This document shows positions 54,661 to 62,615 of a stretch of DNA of 64,000 nucleotides, piece by piece. Numbering within the stretch: position 1 is the first letter of the stretch; every line of letters starts with the position of its first letter. A model generated the notes under the pieces. That model was not told the origin of the DNA. It did not search any database and was given only the letters and a program-made list of their open reading frames with translations. This DNA is from DASRAA01 sp963814165. GTDB lineage: Bacteria > Acidobacteriota > Terriglobia > Terriglobales > Acidobacteriaceae. The stretch is taken from NCBI GenBank assembly GCA_963814165.1, contig CAWFBW010000008.1, positions 372,001 to 436,000 of the forward strand. The letters are read 5' to 3'. The translations under genes were made by a program, and so were the position numbers.

Positions 54661-55634
54661 GTACTTCCGAAGTCCTCCGCGAATCGACTGAGAAGTTCTT
54701 TTTCTCCTCGCGCGGACAATGCGTGGTGCAGTGCTTTCGTGACTCGGTCACTGTGACGATAGATGGAAAGTGCCTCAATCGCGTCGTTTGCCGTTTGATT
54801 GTTCGCGCTTTCGGCCAGAGAGATGAGGAACGTCACGGCCTCGTCCAACCTGGACGAGGCCATTGCCACCAGCAACGTCTTTCTGGCTGGGCTCCCCACC
54901 GATCTCTCCCACTTTCCCTTTAGCGCGTCGTAAGCCGCGTTCAGCCGCGACTCACCCAGCGCGAGCATGGCAGCCTCAGCCACAGCATCATCTTCGGAAT
55001 CGAGATATCGCGCGACGAACGCGACCGACTTGTCGGGCGAAGTTGCGAGCAATCCGGCGAAACAATCTGCCAGTACGGCTGCTTCGGAGTCTCCCGTGAG
55101 CACCTTTAGCCGCAACAGCAAAGCGCCGGCTTCTCCACCGTTTGCAGCCAACCCACGGACGGCGCCTATTCGCGCAGCGGGCTCGCGATCCATCAGCAAC
55201 GGCACAATCTCGGCCAAGGCTTCGGGATAGCGCGTGCGCAACAGTCCCTGCGCGCTCACCGCCCGCAGCTTCGCCGCCTCGTCAACAGGAGGCCCGAACG
55301 AAGCCTCCAACTGCACATGCTTGAGACCCTTCAGGTACGGCTCTGGCTCGACATAATCCATCTCGTACAGAGCAGTCAGCAGCTCGGTGGTGGCGGCGCA
55401 GCGCTTGTCGAGCCGCGGAGCGTCTTGCATCAGCTTGTCGAACGCGGCCACCATCTCCGGAAGCAAGACCGCGATCCTCAGCTCGCGAGAGACCTTCGCT
55501 GCCTTCGCAACCACCAGGTTCGACCGGTTGCGCAGGAATCCACGAACTTCTTCGGCCACCGCCTCTGCTGGCTCCCGCAAATGCAACTCGCCCAACCTGT
55601 CTAAAGCGCGTTCGATTTGGTCCGCCTTCGCCAT
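54642..55634 (-). CDS. HEAT-repeat protein
   Basis: The 330-residue protein is a helical solenoid with HEAT-like repeats (~120-300; RTRYPEALAEIVPLLMDREPAARIGAVRGLA and similar units). It probably mediates protein contacts; no catalytic site is seen. The last four codons (AYLH) and the stop lie inside the terminal repeat of the adjacent IS630. Without the IS the sequence would read FGSTS-stop, so the insertion only replaced the last codon region. Confidence 0.85.
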   Translation of the reverse strand: MAKADQIERALDRLGELHLREPAEAVAEEVRGFLRNRSNLVVAKAAKVSRELRIAVLLPEMVAAFDKLMQDAPRLDKRCAATTELLTALYEMDYVEPEPYLKGLKHVQLEASFGPPVDEAAKLRAVSAQGLLRTRYPEALAEIVPLLMDREPAARIGAVRGLAANGGEAGALLLRLKVLTGDSEAAVLADCFAGLLATSPDKSVAFVARYLDSEDDAVAEAAMLALGESRLNAAYDALKGKWERSVGSPARKTLLVAMASSRLDEAVTFLISLAESANNQTANDAIEALSIYRHSDRVTKALHHALSARGEKELLSRFAEDFGSTSAYLH

Positions 55635-55852
55635 AGGCAGAATTCTATAGCGTGCTGGCCCGTAGTCGGCAACTCGGGTTTCCTCTAACCCAAAGCGATT
55701 ATTGAACTTACCCTTTGGCGTTGTTTATGATCCGAACATTGTGAAAGAAGGCAACGAGGTCTGATGATGGCGTCGATCCCCTGCCCTCGCCGTCGAGAAG
55801 CAGTTAGGTACGTAGCAGACCATGATTTCGTCAGGGAGACCGAGTTATTGCA

Positions 55853-56155
55853 GTGAAGATTACGCGTAACGTCCAAATTCAGCTGAAAGACGGAAAAGGC
55901 AAGGAGTTCATCCAGACATTCGAGTCGCAGGTCCTGCCGGTACTTCGCCAGCAGACTGGCTTCCAGGATGAGATAGCGCTCCTGGATAACAACCGGGCGC
56001 TGTTGATCAGCTTCTGGAACGATCGCAAGAGCGCTGAGAATTACCACAACACGGCGTTTCCCAGGCTGGTCGAGAAGCTGAATCCGATGATTCAGACACC
56101 TCCGAAGGTCGAAATGTACGAGGTGGCGAACACCACCCTGAGGGTGGCAGCCTGA
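55853..56155 (+). CDS. Dimeric alpha/beta-barrel (antibiotic-biosynthesis-monooxygenase-like) protein
   Basis: The 100-residue protein starts at GTG 55853 (VKITRNVQIQLKDGKGKEF). Its length and pattern (VLPVLRQQTGFQDEIALLD, ALLISFWNDRKSAENYH) fit the ABM/ferredoxin-like fold of small monooxygenases and stress proteins. The catalytic residues cannot be assigned. It stands alone and is followed by a terminator. Confidence 0.75.
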   Translation: MKITRNVQIQLKDGKGKEFIQTFESQVLPVLRQQTGFQDEIALLDNNRALLISFWNDRKSAENYHNTAFPRLVEKLNPMIQTPPKVEMYEVANTTLRVAA

Positions 56156-56188
56156 TTTTTTCCTTCCTTTAGCAGCTGTACGTTTTGT

Positions 56189-56213
56189 GGCCCCGCTCAG
56201 GGGCCCTTTTTCT
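56189..56213 (+). terminator. Rho-independent terminator
   Basis: GGCCCC and GGGGCC pair around GCTCA and are followed by CTTTTTC, 34 bp after the stop at 56155. Confidence 0.88.
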
Positions 56214-56356
56214 TGCCTAATGCGCTTTGCTGTAGTCGCTCACAGCAGAGCAGGACAGTACCACGATCATTCGCTCGCGGGGTTTCAAGTGATTTGCGAG
56301 GCTTTCGGGCGGCTGTTAGACTTGTCCGTTTGCCCTCATCGTTGGAAGGCCTTCCT

Positions 56357-57562
56357 ATGCCAAACTCATTTCCAGACATTGCCATCGTGAACGGAGCGCG
56401 CACGCCCATGGGCCGCTACTGCGGCAAGCTGCGCGACTTTACCGCCCAGGAACTCGCCGCAATTGCATCGGTCGAGGCCATCAAGCGCTCCGGAGTTGAG
56501 GCAGTCGAAATCGATCACTGCGTCATGGGCAACGCCCAGCAGACCTCGTCTGACGCGATATACGGCGCGCGGCACGTGGCGCTGAAGGCTGGCGTGCCGA
56601 TCGAGACGCCGGCCATCACTGTCAACCGCCTCTGCGGATCCGGTATGCAATCCGTCGTCACGGCCGCGCAAATGATCCAGCTTGGCGAATCCAGATGCGT
56701 GCTCGCCGGTGGCATGGAATCCATGTCGCAGGCCCCGCACGTCATTCGCGGAATGCGCTGGGGCGTGGGGTTTGGCGAAGGGAAGCTGGAAGACTCGCTC
56801 TATACGGCCCTCACCGACAGCTACTGCAACTTGCCCATGGCCGTGACCGCCGAGAGGTACGCCGACCAGCAAGCCGTCACGCGCGAGATGCAGGACGAGT
56901 TCGCCCTCTGTTCGCAGAAGCGCGCCGATGCGGCCTACAAGGCGGGACGCATCCAGGAAGAACTGACGCCGGTTCCGCTGCGCAACAAGCGCGGTGAGCC
57001 GACGGGCGAAATGTTCACCGAGGACGACCATCGGCGTCCCGAGACGACGCTCGAGAGCCTGGCTAAGCTGAAGCCGTCGTTCGGCAAGAATGGCACCGTG
57101 ACCGCGGGGAACGCGAGCGGCATCGTGGATGGCGGCGCGGCGGTCATCGTGATGCCGCTCGATGACGCCCAGAAACGCGGACTGAAGCCGATGGCGCGCG
57201 TCGTGAGCTGGGGCATCGCGGGGGTTGAGCCGAGCCTGATGGGATCCGGGCCGGTTCCGGCGACACGCATTGCGCTGAAGAAGGCGGGTCTGACGTTGTC
57301 GGACATCGACCTGATCGAGCTGAACGAAGCCTTCGCCGCGCAATGCCTGTCGGTGATGAAGGAGCTTGACCTCGATCCGGCCGAGACCAACGTCAACGGC
57401 GGAGCGATTGCGCTGGGACACCCGCTGGGCGCGACCGGCACGCGGCTGCTCATCACGCTGGCATATGAGCTTCGGCGGCGCAAAGCTCGCTACGGTCTGT
57501 CTACCGCCTGTATCGGCGGCGGGCAGGGAATCGCAGTGATTATTGAGAATTTGCAGAGATAG
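56357..57562 (+). CDS. Acetyl-CoA C-acetyltransferase (thiolase)
   Basis: The ~401-residue enzyme condenses two acetyl-CoA or cleaves 3-ketoacyl-CoA. Landmarks are IVNGARTPMGRY near the start, the nucleophile Cys in NRLCGSGMQSV, GGMESMSQAPH, the NVNGGAIALGHPLGATG His motif and the second Cys in ACIGGGQG. The Met at 56357 fits the family start; the long upstream extension does not. It is followed by a SnoaL-like gene and 3-hydroxybutyryl-CoA dehydrogenase, so it belongs to short-chain acyl-CoA metabolism. Confidence 0.95.
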   Translation: MPNSFPDIAIVNGARTPMGRYCGKLRDFTAQELAAIASVEAIKRSGVEAVEIDHCVMGNAQQTSSDAIYGARHVALKAGVPIETPAITVNRLCGSGMQSVVTAAQMIQLGESRCVLAGGMESMSQAPHVIRGMRWGVGFGEGKLEDSLYTALTDSYCNLPMAVTAERYADQQAVTREMQDEFALCSQKRADAAYKAGRIQEELTPVPLRNKRGEPTGEMFTEDDHRRPETTLESLAKLKPSFGKNGTVTAGNASGIVDGGAAVIVMPLDDAQKRGLKPMARVVSWGIAGVEPSLMGSGPVPATRIALKKAGLTLSDIDLIELNEAFAAQCLSVMKELDLDPAETNVNGGAIALGHPLGATGTRLLITLAYELRRRKARYGLSTACIGGGQGIAVIIENLQR

Positions 57563-57571
57563 GAGCGATCC

Positions 57572-58039
57572 ATGACAACCGACGAAACTCTCCTCCGTGA
57601 ACTCGTCGCCAAGCTCGAAGCCGCCTGGAACGCCAGCGACAGCGTCACTTGGACCGCGCAGTTTGCCGAAGACGCTGACTTCATTCACATCCTCGGCGCG
57701 CACTACTGCGGGCGCGAGGAAATCGAGCGCGGTCATCGTACCATCTTCGACACCATCTACAAGGGCAGCCACAACACCTTGACTGTCGAAAAGGTCCGCT
57801 CTGTGCGGCCCGACGTGGCAATTGTGTTCATTCGTACTCGCCTGAAGTGGTACCTCAACGGGGCCGAGCAGGAAGTTCAGGCCCGCCCAACGCTGGTGGC
57901 GCACAAGAATGACAACGGCGAATGGCAAGTTGTCGCTTTCCAAAACACTTTGATCACGCCCGGTGGGCCGACGCCTGACGTTGTCAAGAAACTGGTTGAT
58001 GCGCATGCGTACAAGGGCGACACACCAGTCGAGAAGTAG
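57572..58039 (+). CDS. SnoaL-like (SgcJ/EcaC type) protein
   Basis: The 155-residue NTF2-fold protein reads LEAAWNASDSVTWTAQFAED and DFIHILGAHYCGREEIERGH, then FIRTRLKWYLNG and ENGEW-type WQVVAFQNTLI. This is the SgcJ/EcaC family, of unknown enzymatic role. It lies 9 bp after the thiolase gene (GGAGCG ribosome site) and 24 bp before the dehydrogenase gene, hence in the same operon. Confidence 0.88.
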   Translation: MTTDETLLRELVAKLEAAWNASDSVTWTAQFAEDADFIHILGAHYCGREEIERGHRTIFDTIYKGSHNTLTVEKVRSVRPDVAIVFIRTRLKWYLNGAEQEVQARPTLVAHKNDNGEWQVVAFQNTLITPGGPTPDVVKKLVDAHAYKGDTPVEK

Positions 58040-58063
58040 CTGAATATTCATTCGAGGGTCTTT

Positions 58064-58960
58064 ATGGAAATCAAAAAAGTTGGCGTACTCGGTTTTGGAC
58101 TGATGGGCTCCGGCATCGCGCAGGTTGCGGCCACCGCGGGCTTCGACGTCGTGGTGCTCGAACAGGAGCAGAAATTCCTCGACAAAGGCTTCGCCGGAAT
58201 CGAGAAGTCGCTGGCTCGCCTGGTCGAACGGGGTGTCGAAAAGGGCGGCCTCACCGCCGAACAGAAAGCTGCAGCCCAGGCGCGGCTGAAGGGCACCACC
58301 AGCATTGCCGACCTTACCGACTGCGACATCATCATCGAAGCCATCATTGAAAACGTCGCTGAGAAGCGCCACATCTACACGCTGCTCGACGCGCGCGTGA
58401 AGCCCGAGTGCATCTTCGCCACCAACACGTCGTCCATCTGCGTGGCCGAGCTGATGGGAGCCACACGGCGGCCCGAGCGCTTCATTGGTCTGCACTTCTT
58501 TAATCCGGTTCCCATGATGAAGCTGGTCGAAGTCGTGAAGACGATTGCCACCGCGCCCGAGGTCTTCGAAACCGCCGTCGCGTTCGGCACGAAGCTGGGT
58601 AAGGTTCCGGTGCGCACGGTCGACAAGCCCGGATTCATCGTCAACCGCCTGCTGGTACCCTACCTGCTCGACGCCATCCGCGCCTACGAGGAGGGCGTGG
58701 GCTCCATCGCCGACATCGACGAGTCGATGAAGCTGGGCTGTGGCTACCCTATGGGGCCGTTCACGCTGCTCGATTTCGTCGGCCTCGACACGACTTACTA
58801 CATCACGCACGTCATGTACGACGAGTTCAAGGAGCGCCGTTTCGCCGCGCCTCCGCTGCTGAAGCGGATGGTGCTGGCCGGCTGGTACGGCCGCAAGACG
58901 GGCAAGGGGTTTTACGATTACGCCGACCCGAAGAACCCGGTGCCGGGGAAGTTTGTGTAA
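58064..58960 (+). CDS. 3-hydroxybutyryl-CoA dehydrogenase
   Basis: The 298-residue enzyme interconverts 3-hydroxybutyryl-CoA and acetoacetyl-CoA with NAD(P). It has the Rossmann motif GFGLMGSGIAQVAA. The segment FIGLHFFNPVPMMKLVEVVK carries the catalytic His, and DKPGFIVNRLLVPYL and GCGYPMGPFTLLDFVGLDT follow. Length matches the short monofunctional (Hbd) form. It is in an operon with the thiolase and enoyl-CoA hydratase genes, six bases before the next start. Confidence 0.95.
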   Translation: MEIKKVGVLGFGLMGSGIAQVAATAGFDVVVLEQEQKFLDKGFAGIEKSLARLVERGVEKGGLTAEQKAAAQARLKGTTSIADLTDCDIIIEAIIENVAEKRHIYTLLDARVKPECIFATNTSSICVAELMGATRRPERFIGLHFFNPVPMMKLVEVVKTIATAPEVFETAVAFGTKLGKVPVRTVDKPGFIVNRLLVPYLLDAIRAYEEGVGSIADIDESMKLGCGYPMGPFTLLDFVGLDTTYYITHVMYDEFKERRFAAPPLLKRMVLAGWYGRKTGKGFYDYADPKNPVPGKFV

Positions 58961-58966
58961 AGACCG

Positions 58967-60241
58967 ATGAAGCCGAACAATGAGTTCTTCGAGACTTTGC
59001 GAAAGAGCCATAGACCGGCTGCGGTGACAACTCTGTTTTTGGGAGAATCCCGACCTGCGGGCGGAACGTTTTTCTACCTCGGGGATAGCCAGGTCTATCG
59101 GTACATGAAGCAGGCATTTCGAGGTGGAGACGACTTTCTTTGTGATTTCAAGAAAGCGGGTTTCTATCTCGATGATCTTGTTCTTTCTCCGGTCAACGAT
59201 CTGAAAGGCAAACCTGCAAGAAAGAAGCAACGGCTCAGCGCAATTCCCAGTCTTGCCATTAGATTGCGTGATTATCGACCGCAACACGTCGTCACCATTT
59301 GCGTCGGAATCGGGGACGCTGTTGCGGAGGCACTGAAACTCGCAGAGATGGCCGATGTGCCGCACGACGTCGTTGCATTTCCGGGAAATGGCCAGCAAAC
59401 AAGATTTCTCGACGAAATGCACGATATCATTCCGAATTTGCCAAGGACGGAACTCATGACCGACTTCCAGAACCTCCATCTCGAAACCAAGAACCACATT
59501 GCCTACATCACCATCGACCGCCCCAAGGTGCTCAATGCCCTCAGCATGGCCACCATGGACGAACTCCGCCAGGCCTTCGCCGCCGCCAAAGACGACCCCG
59601 AGGTCCGCGTGGTCATCCTCACCGGAGCGGGCGAGAAGGCCTTCGTCGCCGGCGCCGACATCAGCGAGCTGGCGCAGCAGTCGCCCATCTCGGCCAAGGA
59701 GTACACCCACCGCGGCCAGGCCATCATCGACTCCATCGAGAACCTGGGCAAGCCGGTCATCGCCTGCATCAACGGCTTCGCGCTCGGCGGAGGCTGCGAG
59801 CTGGCGCTGGCCTGCACCATGCGCCTCGCGAGCGACAACGCCAAGCTCGGCCAGCCCGAGGTCAAGCTCGGACTCATCCCCGGCTACGGCGGCACGCAGC
59901 GCCTGTCGCGCCTGGTGGGCAAGGGCATGGCGCAGCAGCTCGTGCTCACCGGCGAGATGATCACCGCCGCCGAGGCCCTGCGCATCGGGCTGGTGAACGA
60001 AGTGGTGCCCGCCGCCGAACTCATCCCGCGCGCCGAAGCCATCGCCGCCAAGATCATCGCCAACGCTCCGCTGGCCGTGCAGTACGCCATGGAAGCCGTC
60101 AACCACGGCCTCGACATGACCCTTGCCGAAGGCCTCTACCTCGAAGCCACGCTCTTCGCCGTCTGCTGCTCGACGGAGGACAAGAACGAGGGCACCAAGG
60201 CGTTTTTGGAGAAGAGGGCGGCGCAGTTTAAAGGGAAGTAG
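58967..60241 (+). CDS. Fusion: uracil-DNA-glycosylase-like domain plus enoyl-CoA hydratase
   Basis: One open frame of 424 codons covers two parts. Residues 1-~160 (TLFLGESRPAGGTFFYLGDS, YLDDLVLSPVNDLKGK, QHVVTICVGIGDAVAEAL, FPGNGQQTRF) look like a family related to uracil-DNA glycosylases; this call is moderate. Residues 164-424 are a crotonase that hydrates enoyl-CoA: ADISELAQQ, INGFALGGGCELALACTMR and LGLIPGYGGTQRLSRLVG with its two Glu. Met 164 (ATG 59456) has its own AAGGA site, so the hydratase can also be made alone. A TGA in another frame overlaps this ATG (ATGA), so an upstream sequencing error could have hidden a normal gene end. Confidence 0.85.
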   Translation: MKPNNEFFETLRKSHRPAAVTTLFLGESRPAGGTFFYLGDSQVYRYMKQAFRGGDDFLCDFKKAGFYLDDLVLSPVNDLKGKPARKKQRLSAIPSLAIRLRDYRPQHVVTICVGIGDAVAEALKLAEMADVPHDVVAFPGNGQQTRFLDEMHDIIPNLPRTELMTDFQNLHLETKNHIAYITIDRPKVLNALSMATMDELRQAFAAAKDDPEVRVVILTGAGEKAFVAGADISELAQQSPISAKEYTHRGQAIIDSIENLGKPVIACINGFALGGGCELALACTMRLASDNAKLGQPEVKLGLIPGYGGTQRLSRLVGKGMAQQLVLTGEMITAAEALRIGLVNEVVPAAELIPRAEAIAAKIIANAPLAVQYAMEAVNHGLDMTLAEGLYLEATLFAVCCSTEDKNEGTKAFLEKRAAQFKGK

Positions 60242-60351
60242 TGGCCTGAAGATCGGTATCCCACCCTATCGCCAGAATCGGGCGCTAAGGGTACGGCACC
60301 CAGCGACCAATTCCTTCACCGCTACTCGTCGGATGAGCGCGGTTTGGTGGC

Positions 60352-60726
60352 CTACTGCTCTGACGCCGGGGATGCGCCCTTCAGCAGTTCTTCGGGATTC
60401 AGGCCGAGGCGGTGGAGAGTGTCAACCACCTTTGGCCATTCTTCCTGTAGAAATCGCTCCCGCTCCGATTTCAGCAATAGCTTGCGGGCTCCGGGGAGGA
60501 CGAACATTCCCCGCCCCCGACGCGACTCGACAATCCCTTCGCCGACGAGTAGCTGGTAGCTCTTCAGGACGGTGAGGGGATTCACCTGGAACTGGGTAGC
60601 TATGTGGCGGACCGAAGGCAAAACGCCGCCTTCCGGGAGTTGTCCGTCGAGGATCATCATTACTACGATTTCCCGGAGTTGGCGGTAGATCGGAGTACCG
60701 TCGTTCCAATCAGAGTCGAGGTCCAT
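60352..60726 (-). CDS. GntR-family regulator, YtrA subfamily
   Basis: The ~124-residue protein has the GntR winged helix (~10-75: GTPIYRQLREIVVMMILDGQ, LPSVRHIATQFQVNPLTVLK, GIVESRRGRGMFV) and only a short C-terminal helix, as in YtrA regulators. ATG 60726 is chosen because GAGGGTGACCAG precedes it; the upstream 53 residues are unlikely to be translated. YtrA regulators normally head ABC-transporter operons, but no transporter gene is adjacent. Two repeats upstream are candidate binding sites. Confidence 0.88.
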   Translation of the reverse strand: MDLDSDWNDGTPIYRQLREIVVMMILDGQLPEGGVLPSVRHIATQFQVNPLTVLKSYQLLVGEGIVESRRGRGMFVLPGARKLLLKSERERFLQEEWPKVVDTLHRLGLNPEELLKGASPASEQ

Positions 60727-60751
60727 CTGGTCACCCTCTTTGATTTTTTTG

Positions 60752-60773
60752 TTGCTATACGTAACTACCACAC
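60752..60773 (-). promoter_or_regulatory. Candidate operator of the GntR regulator, copy 2
   Basis: On the minus strand this reads GTGTGGTAGTTACGTATAGCAA. It agrees with the copy at 60836-60857 in 18 of 22 positions. The start-to-start distance is 84 bp, eight helical turns, upstream of the regulator's ATG. Binding is inferred. Confidence 0.5.
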
Positions 60774-60835
60774 GGTAGCACATATAGAAGTTATTTACAA
60801 TCAGAGAGGTGCTAGCCGAAGACAGTAATTGTCTC

Positions 60836-60857
60836 TTGCTATACACCACCACCACAC
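60836..60857 (-). promoter_or_regulatory. Candidate operator of the GntR regulator, copy 1
   Basis: On the minus strand this reads GTGTGGTGGTGGTGTATAGC followed by AA. It is the direct repeat partner of 60752-60773. Confidence 0.5.
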
Positions 60858-61295
60858 TAGTTGTACGTGACTGTATTTGAGTCATACAGTCGCCGCTTGG
60901 ATTCCAAAATCAGTTTCAAACAGCCAAGCCCTAGCTGCCCCGGATTGTGGGGCTAGGCCGTAGGCTGAAACGCCAATTCTCTCACCGAGCGCGACAGTGC
61001 CGGGTTGTCAAAGAGCGATCTGTTGCCCCGCCGAGGCGGGCGCAGAGGCAAAGAGACACTAATCCCCTTGCCTCACAAAGCAGATTTATCGAATTGGAGT
61101 CCGATGGAATAGGACGCGGGACACAGAGGCGTGTGACAAGTTTATGGATTCCCGGTAGGCCCAAAAGAAGGGCGAGCCCTCCGAAAAATTGAGGAGACGC
61201 GCGGGGGTACTGGCTGCCACTTGAAGTTGCGATCACACCAGACCGAAAGAGCCGAACCTGCGGGTTCGGCTCTGTGATTTCAAGGCAGAGGGAAA
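60858..61295. other. Intergenic region without a recognised gene
   Basis: No supported ORF. It includes the upstream flank of the GntR gene, and a hairpin at 61248-61273 that belongs to the next minus-strand gene. Confidence 0.5.
61248..61273 (-). terminator. Hairpin after the small hydrophilic protein gene
   Basis: AGAGCCGAACC pairs with GGTTCGGCTCT around a short loop. On the minus strand it is followed by only TTT, so terminator strength is uncertain. Confidence 0.5.
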
Positions 61296-61490
61296 CTAAG
61301 ACGCCTTCCTCTGCGGGTTGTTCTGCTCGTTCTGCGAGGGATTGTCCTTTTGACCCTGATTAGGCTTCTGCTGAGTCTGACCGGTCTGGCCGGACTGTCC
61401 CGGACGCTGCGAGGGATCGTGCTGGCCGCCCTGCTGGTTCTTATCGTATCCAGACTTGTTCTGGTCTTCTTTCTTCCAATTGTCAGTCAT
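61296..61490 (-). CDS. Small disordered hydrophilic protein (Gln/Asn/Gly/Pro-rich)
   Basis: The 64-residue product has no hydrophobic residues to speak of and is rich in Gln, Asn, Gly, Pro and Lys (MTDNWKKEDQNKSGYDKNQQ...). A good ribosome site (GAAGGAGCGGTAT) supports translation. It resembles short disordered stress proteins, and it lies next to a YciE/F-type stress gene, but no family can be named. Confidence 0.7.
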   Translation of the reverse strand: MTDNWKKEDQNKSGYDKNQQGGQHDPSQRPGQSGQTGQTQQKPNQGQKDNPSQNEQNNPQRKAS

Positions 61491-61786
61491 ATACCGCTCC
61501 TTCGGGCGGCCAGTAAGGGGTTAGCGTGGGACGAACGGTTGTCTTCGCTGAACCTGGCCACCTCCGCTATTTCATCCCGTTCGAAGCTATGCCGCCACAG
61601 GGGGGATGCCTTATTCGTTTGGGAAAGAATCCGTAGGCAGGAATTACCCGCACGTAGCGGAACTATCGAGGTGGGGTAAGGGAGCTCGGGAAAGCGGCTC
61701 TCGACGTTCGGTCCTGGTGACGGGACAGGGAGAGGCGGCTGCATCAGTTGAATCAGGGGAGCCCGACGGCGTGGCTTCCGGCAAAG
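61491..61786. other. Intergenic region without a recognised gene
   Basis: Nothing is recognised in this ~296-bp stretch before the terminator of the YciE/F gene. The crossing ORFs look like out-of-frame readings. Confidence 0.45.
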
Positions 61787-61834
61787 CGAAAAATGGCGGC
61801 GGCGAGTGCTTCAGAACCCGCTCGCCGCCGCCAT
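61787..61834 (-). terminator. Strong terminator of the YciE/F-type gene
   Basis: A 14-bp inverted repeat (ATGGCGGCGGCGAG at 61793-61806 with CTCGCCGCCGCCAT at 61821-61834) is followed on the minus strand by TTTTTCGC. It lies ~10 bp past the gene's stop. Confidence 0.88.
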
Positions 61835-61844
61835 TCCCATTTAG

Positions 61845-62390
61845 TTAAGCCGCCTGACGGGATTTGCGAGCAGAGCGCGAGGACGCCTCCGGAACCTGCT
61901 GATATGCGGCAGCATTTATTTCTTGAGCGAGGCCGGTCAGCTTTTCGTCGGTTTCCTTCTCTTCTTCCAGAGTTTCACGAAGCAGTGAAGCCTGCTGCTT
62001 TTCTCCGAGCAGATGAGCGAAGGCGCAGACTGAGCCGTATGCCGCGATTTCGTAATGCTCGACGCGCTGTGCGGCCGCGATGAGTGCAGAATCCTTCACA
62101 TCACCTTCGAGGTCATCTGCGATGACCTCTTTGCCTTCTTCGACGAGGCCTTCCATGCCGGCACAGTGCTTGCCGGTGGGCCGCTCACCCAGGGCCTCGA
62201 AGATCTGCTCAAGACGTTCGACGTGCCCGCGGGTCTGCTCGAGATGCTCGGTAAAGCCGTCGCGCAACTCTTCGGAAGTGGCCGCTTTGGCCAATTTGGG
62301 GAGCGCTTTGGTCATTTGCTTTTCGGCATTGTAGATGTCCCTGAGTTCGTTGACATAAAGAGCGAGAAGTGGATTTTTTGACTGCGCCAT
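61845..62390 (-). CDS. YciE/YciF ferritin-like stress protein (DUF892)
   Basis: The 181-residue four-helix protein starts with NPLLALYVNELRDIYNAEKQ and has EHLEQTRGHVERLEQIF and RVEHYEIAAYGSVCAFAHLLG. These carry Glu and His residues at the di-iron positions of DUF892 ferritin-like proteins. The C-terminus is basic. The family is induced by osmotic or general stress; the function is not known. A ribosome site (GGAGG) precedes the ATG at 62390. Confidence 0.92.
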   Translation of the reverse strand: MAQSKNPLLALYVNELRDIYNAEKQMTKALPKLAKAATSEELRDGFTEHLEQTRGHVERLEQIFEALGERPTGKHCAGMEGLVEEGKEVIADDLEGDVKDSALIAAAQRVEHYEIAAYGSVCAFAHLLGEKQQASLLRETLEEEKETDEKLTGLAQEINAAAYQQVPEASSRSARKSRQAA

Positions 62391-62615
62391 TTGGTCGCCT
62401 CCTGGGATGACAGTACGGAGTTGGGAAGAGACCCGCTATCGGGCGTATTCCCTATTTGCGCGTTGCGACTTGCCGTAGCGCAATGCGAGTGCGAACGGGG
62501 AAGTGCGGGTCGAACTGGGCACTGCGAGCGAGGCAACCAGTGGCCACGTTCGCGTGAAGTTGGCAAATGTGGGAAGGAAGAGCGGCTTTCTCTCCTCCGG
62601 CTACAATGGAATCCT

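Noticed and set aside
56366..60106. 1246-codon minus-strand ORF across the acyl-CoA operon
   Set aside because: It covers four recognised plus-strand genes. The protein has repetitive Gly/His/Asp/Arg composition and no family motif, as expected from high-GC antisense frames.
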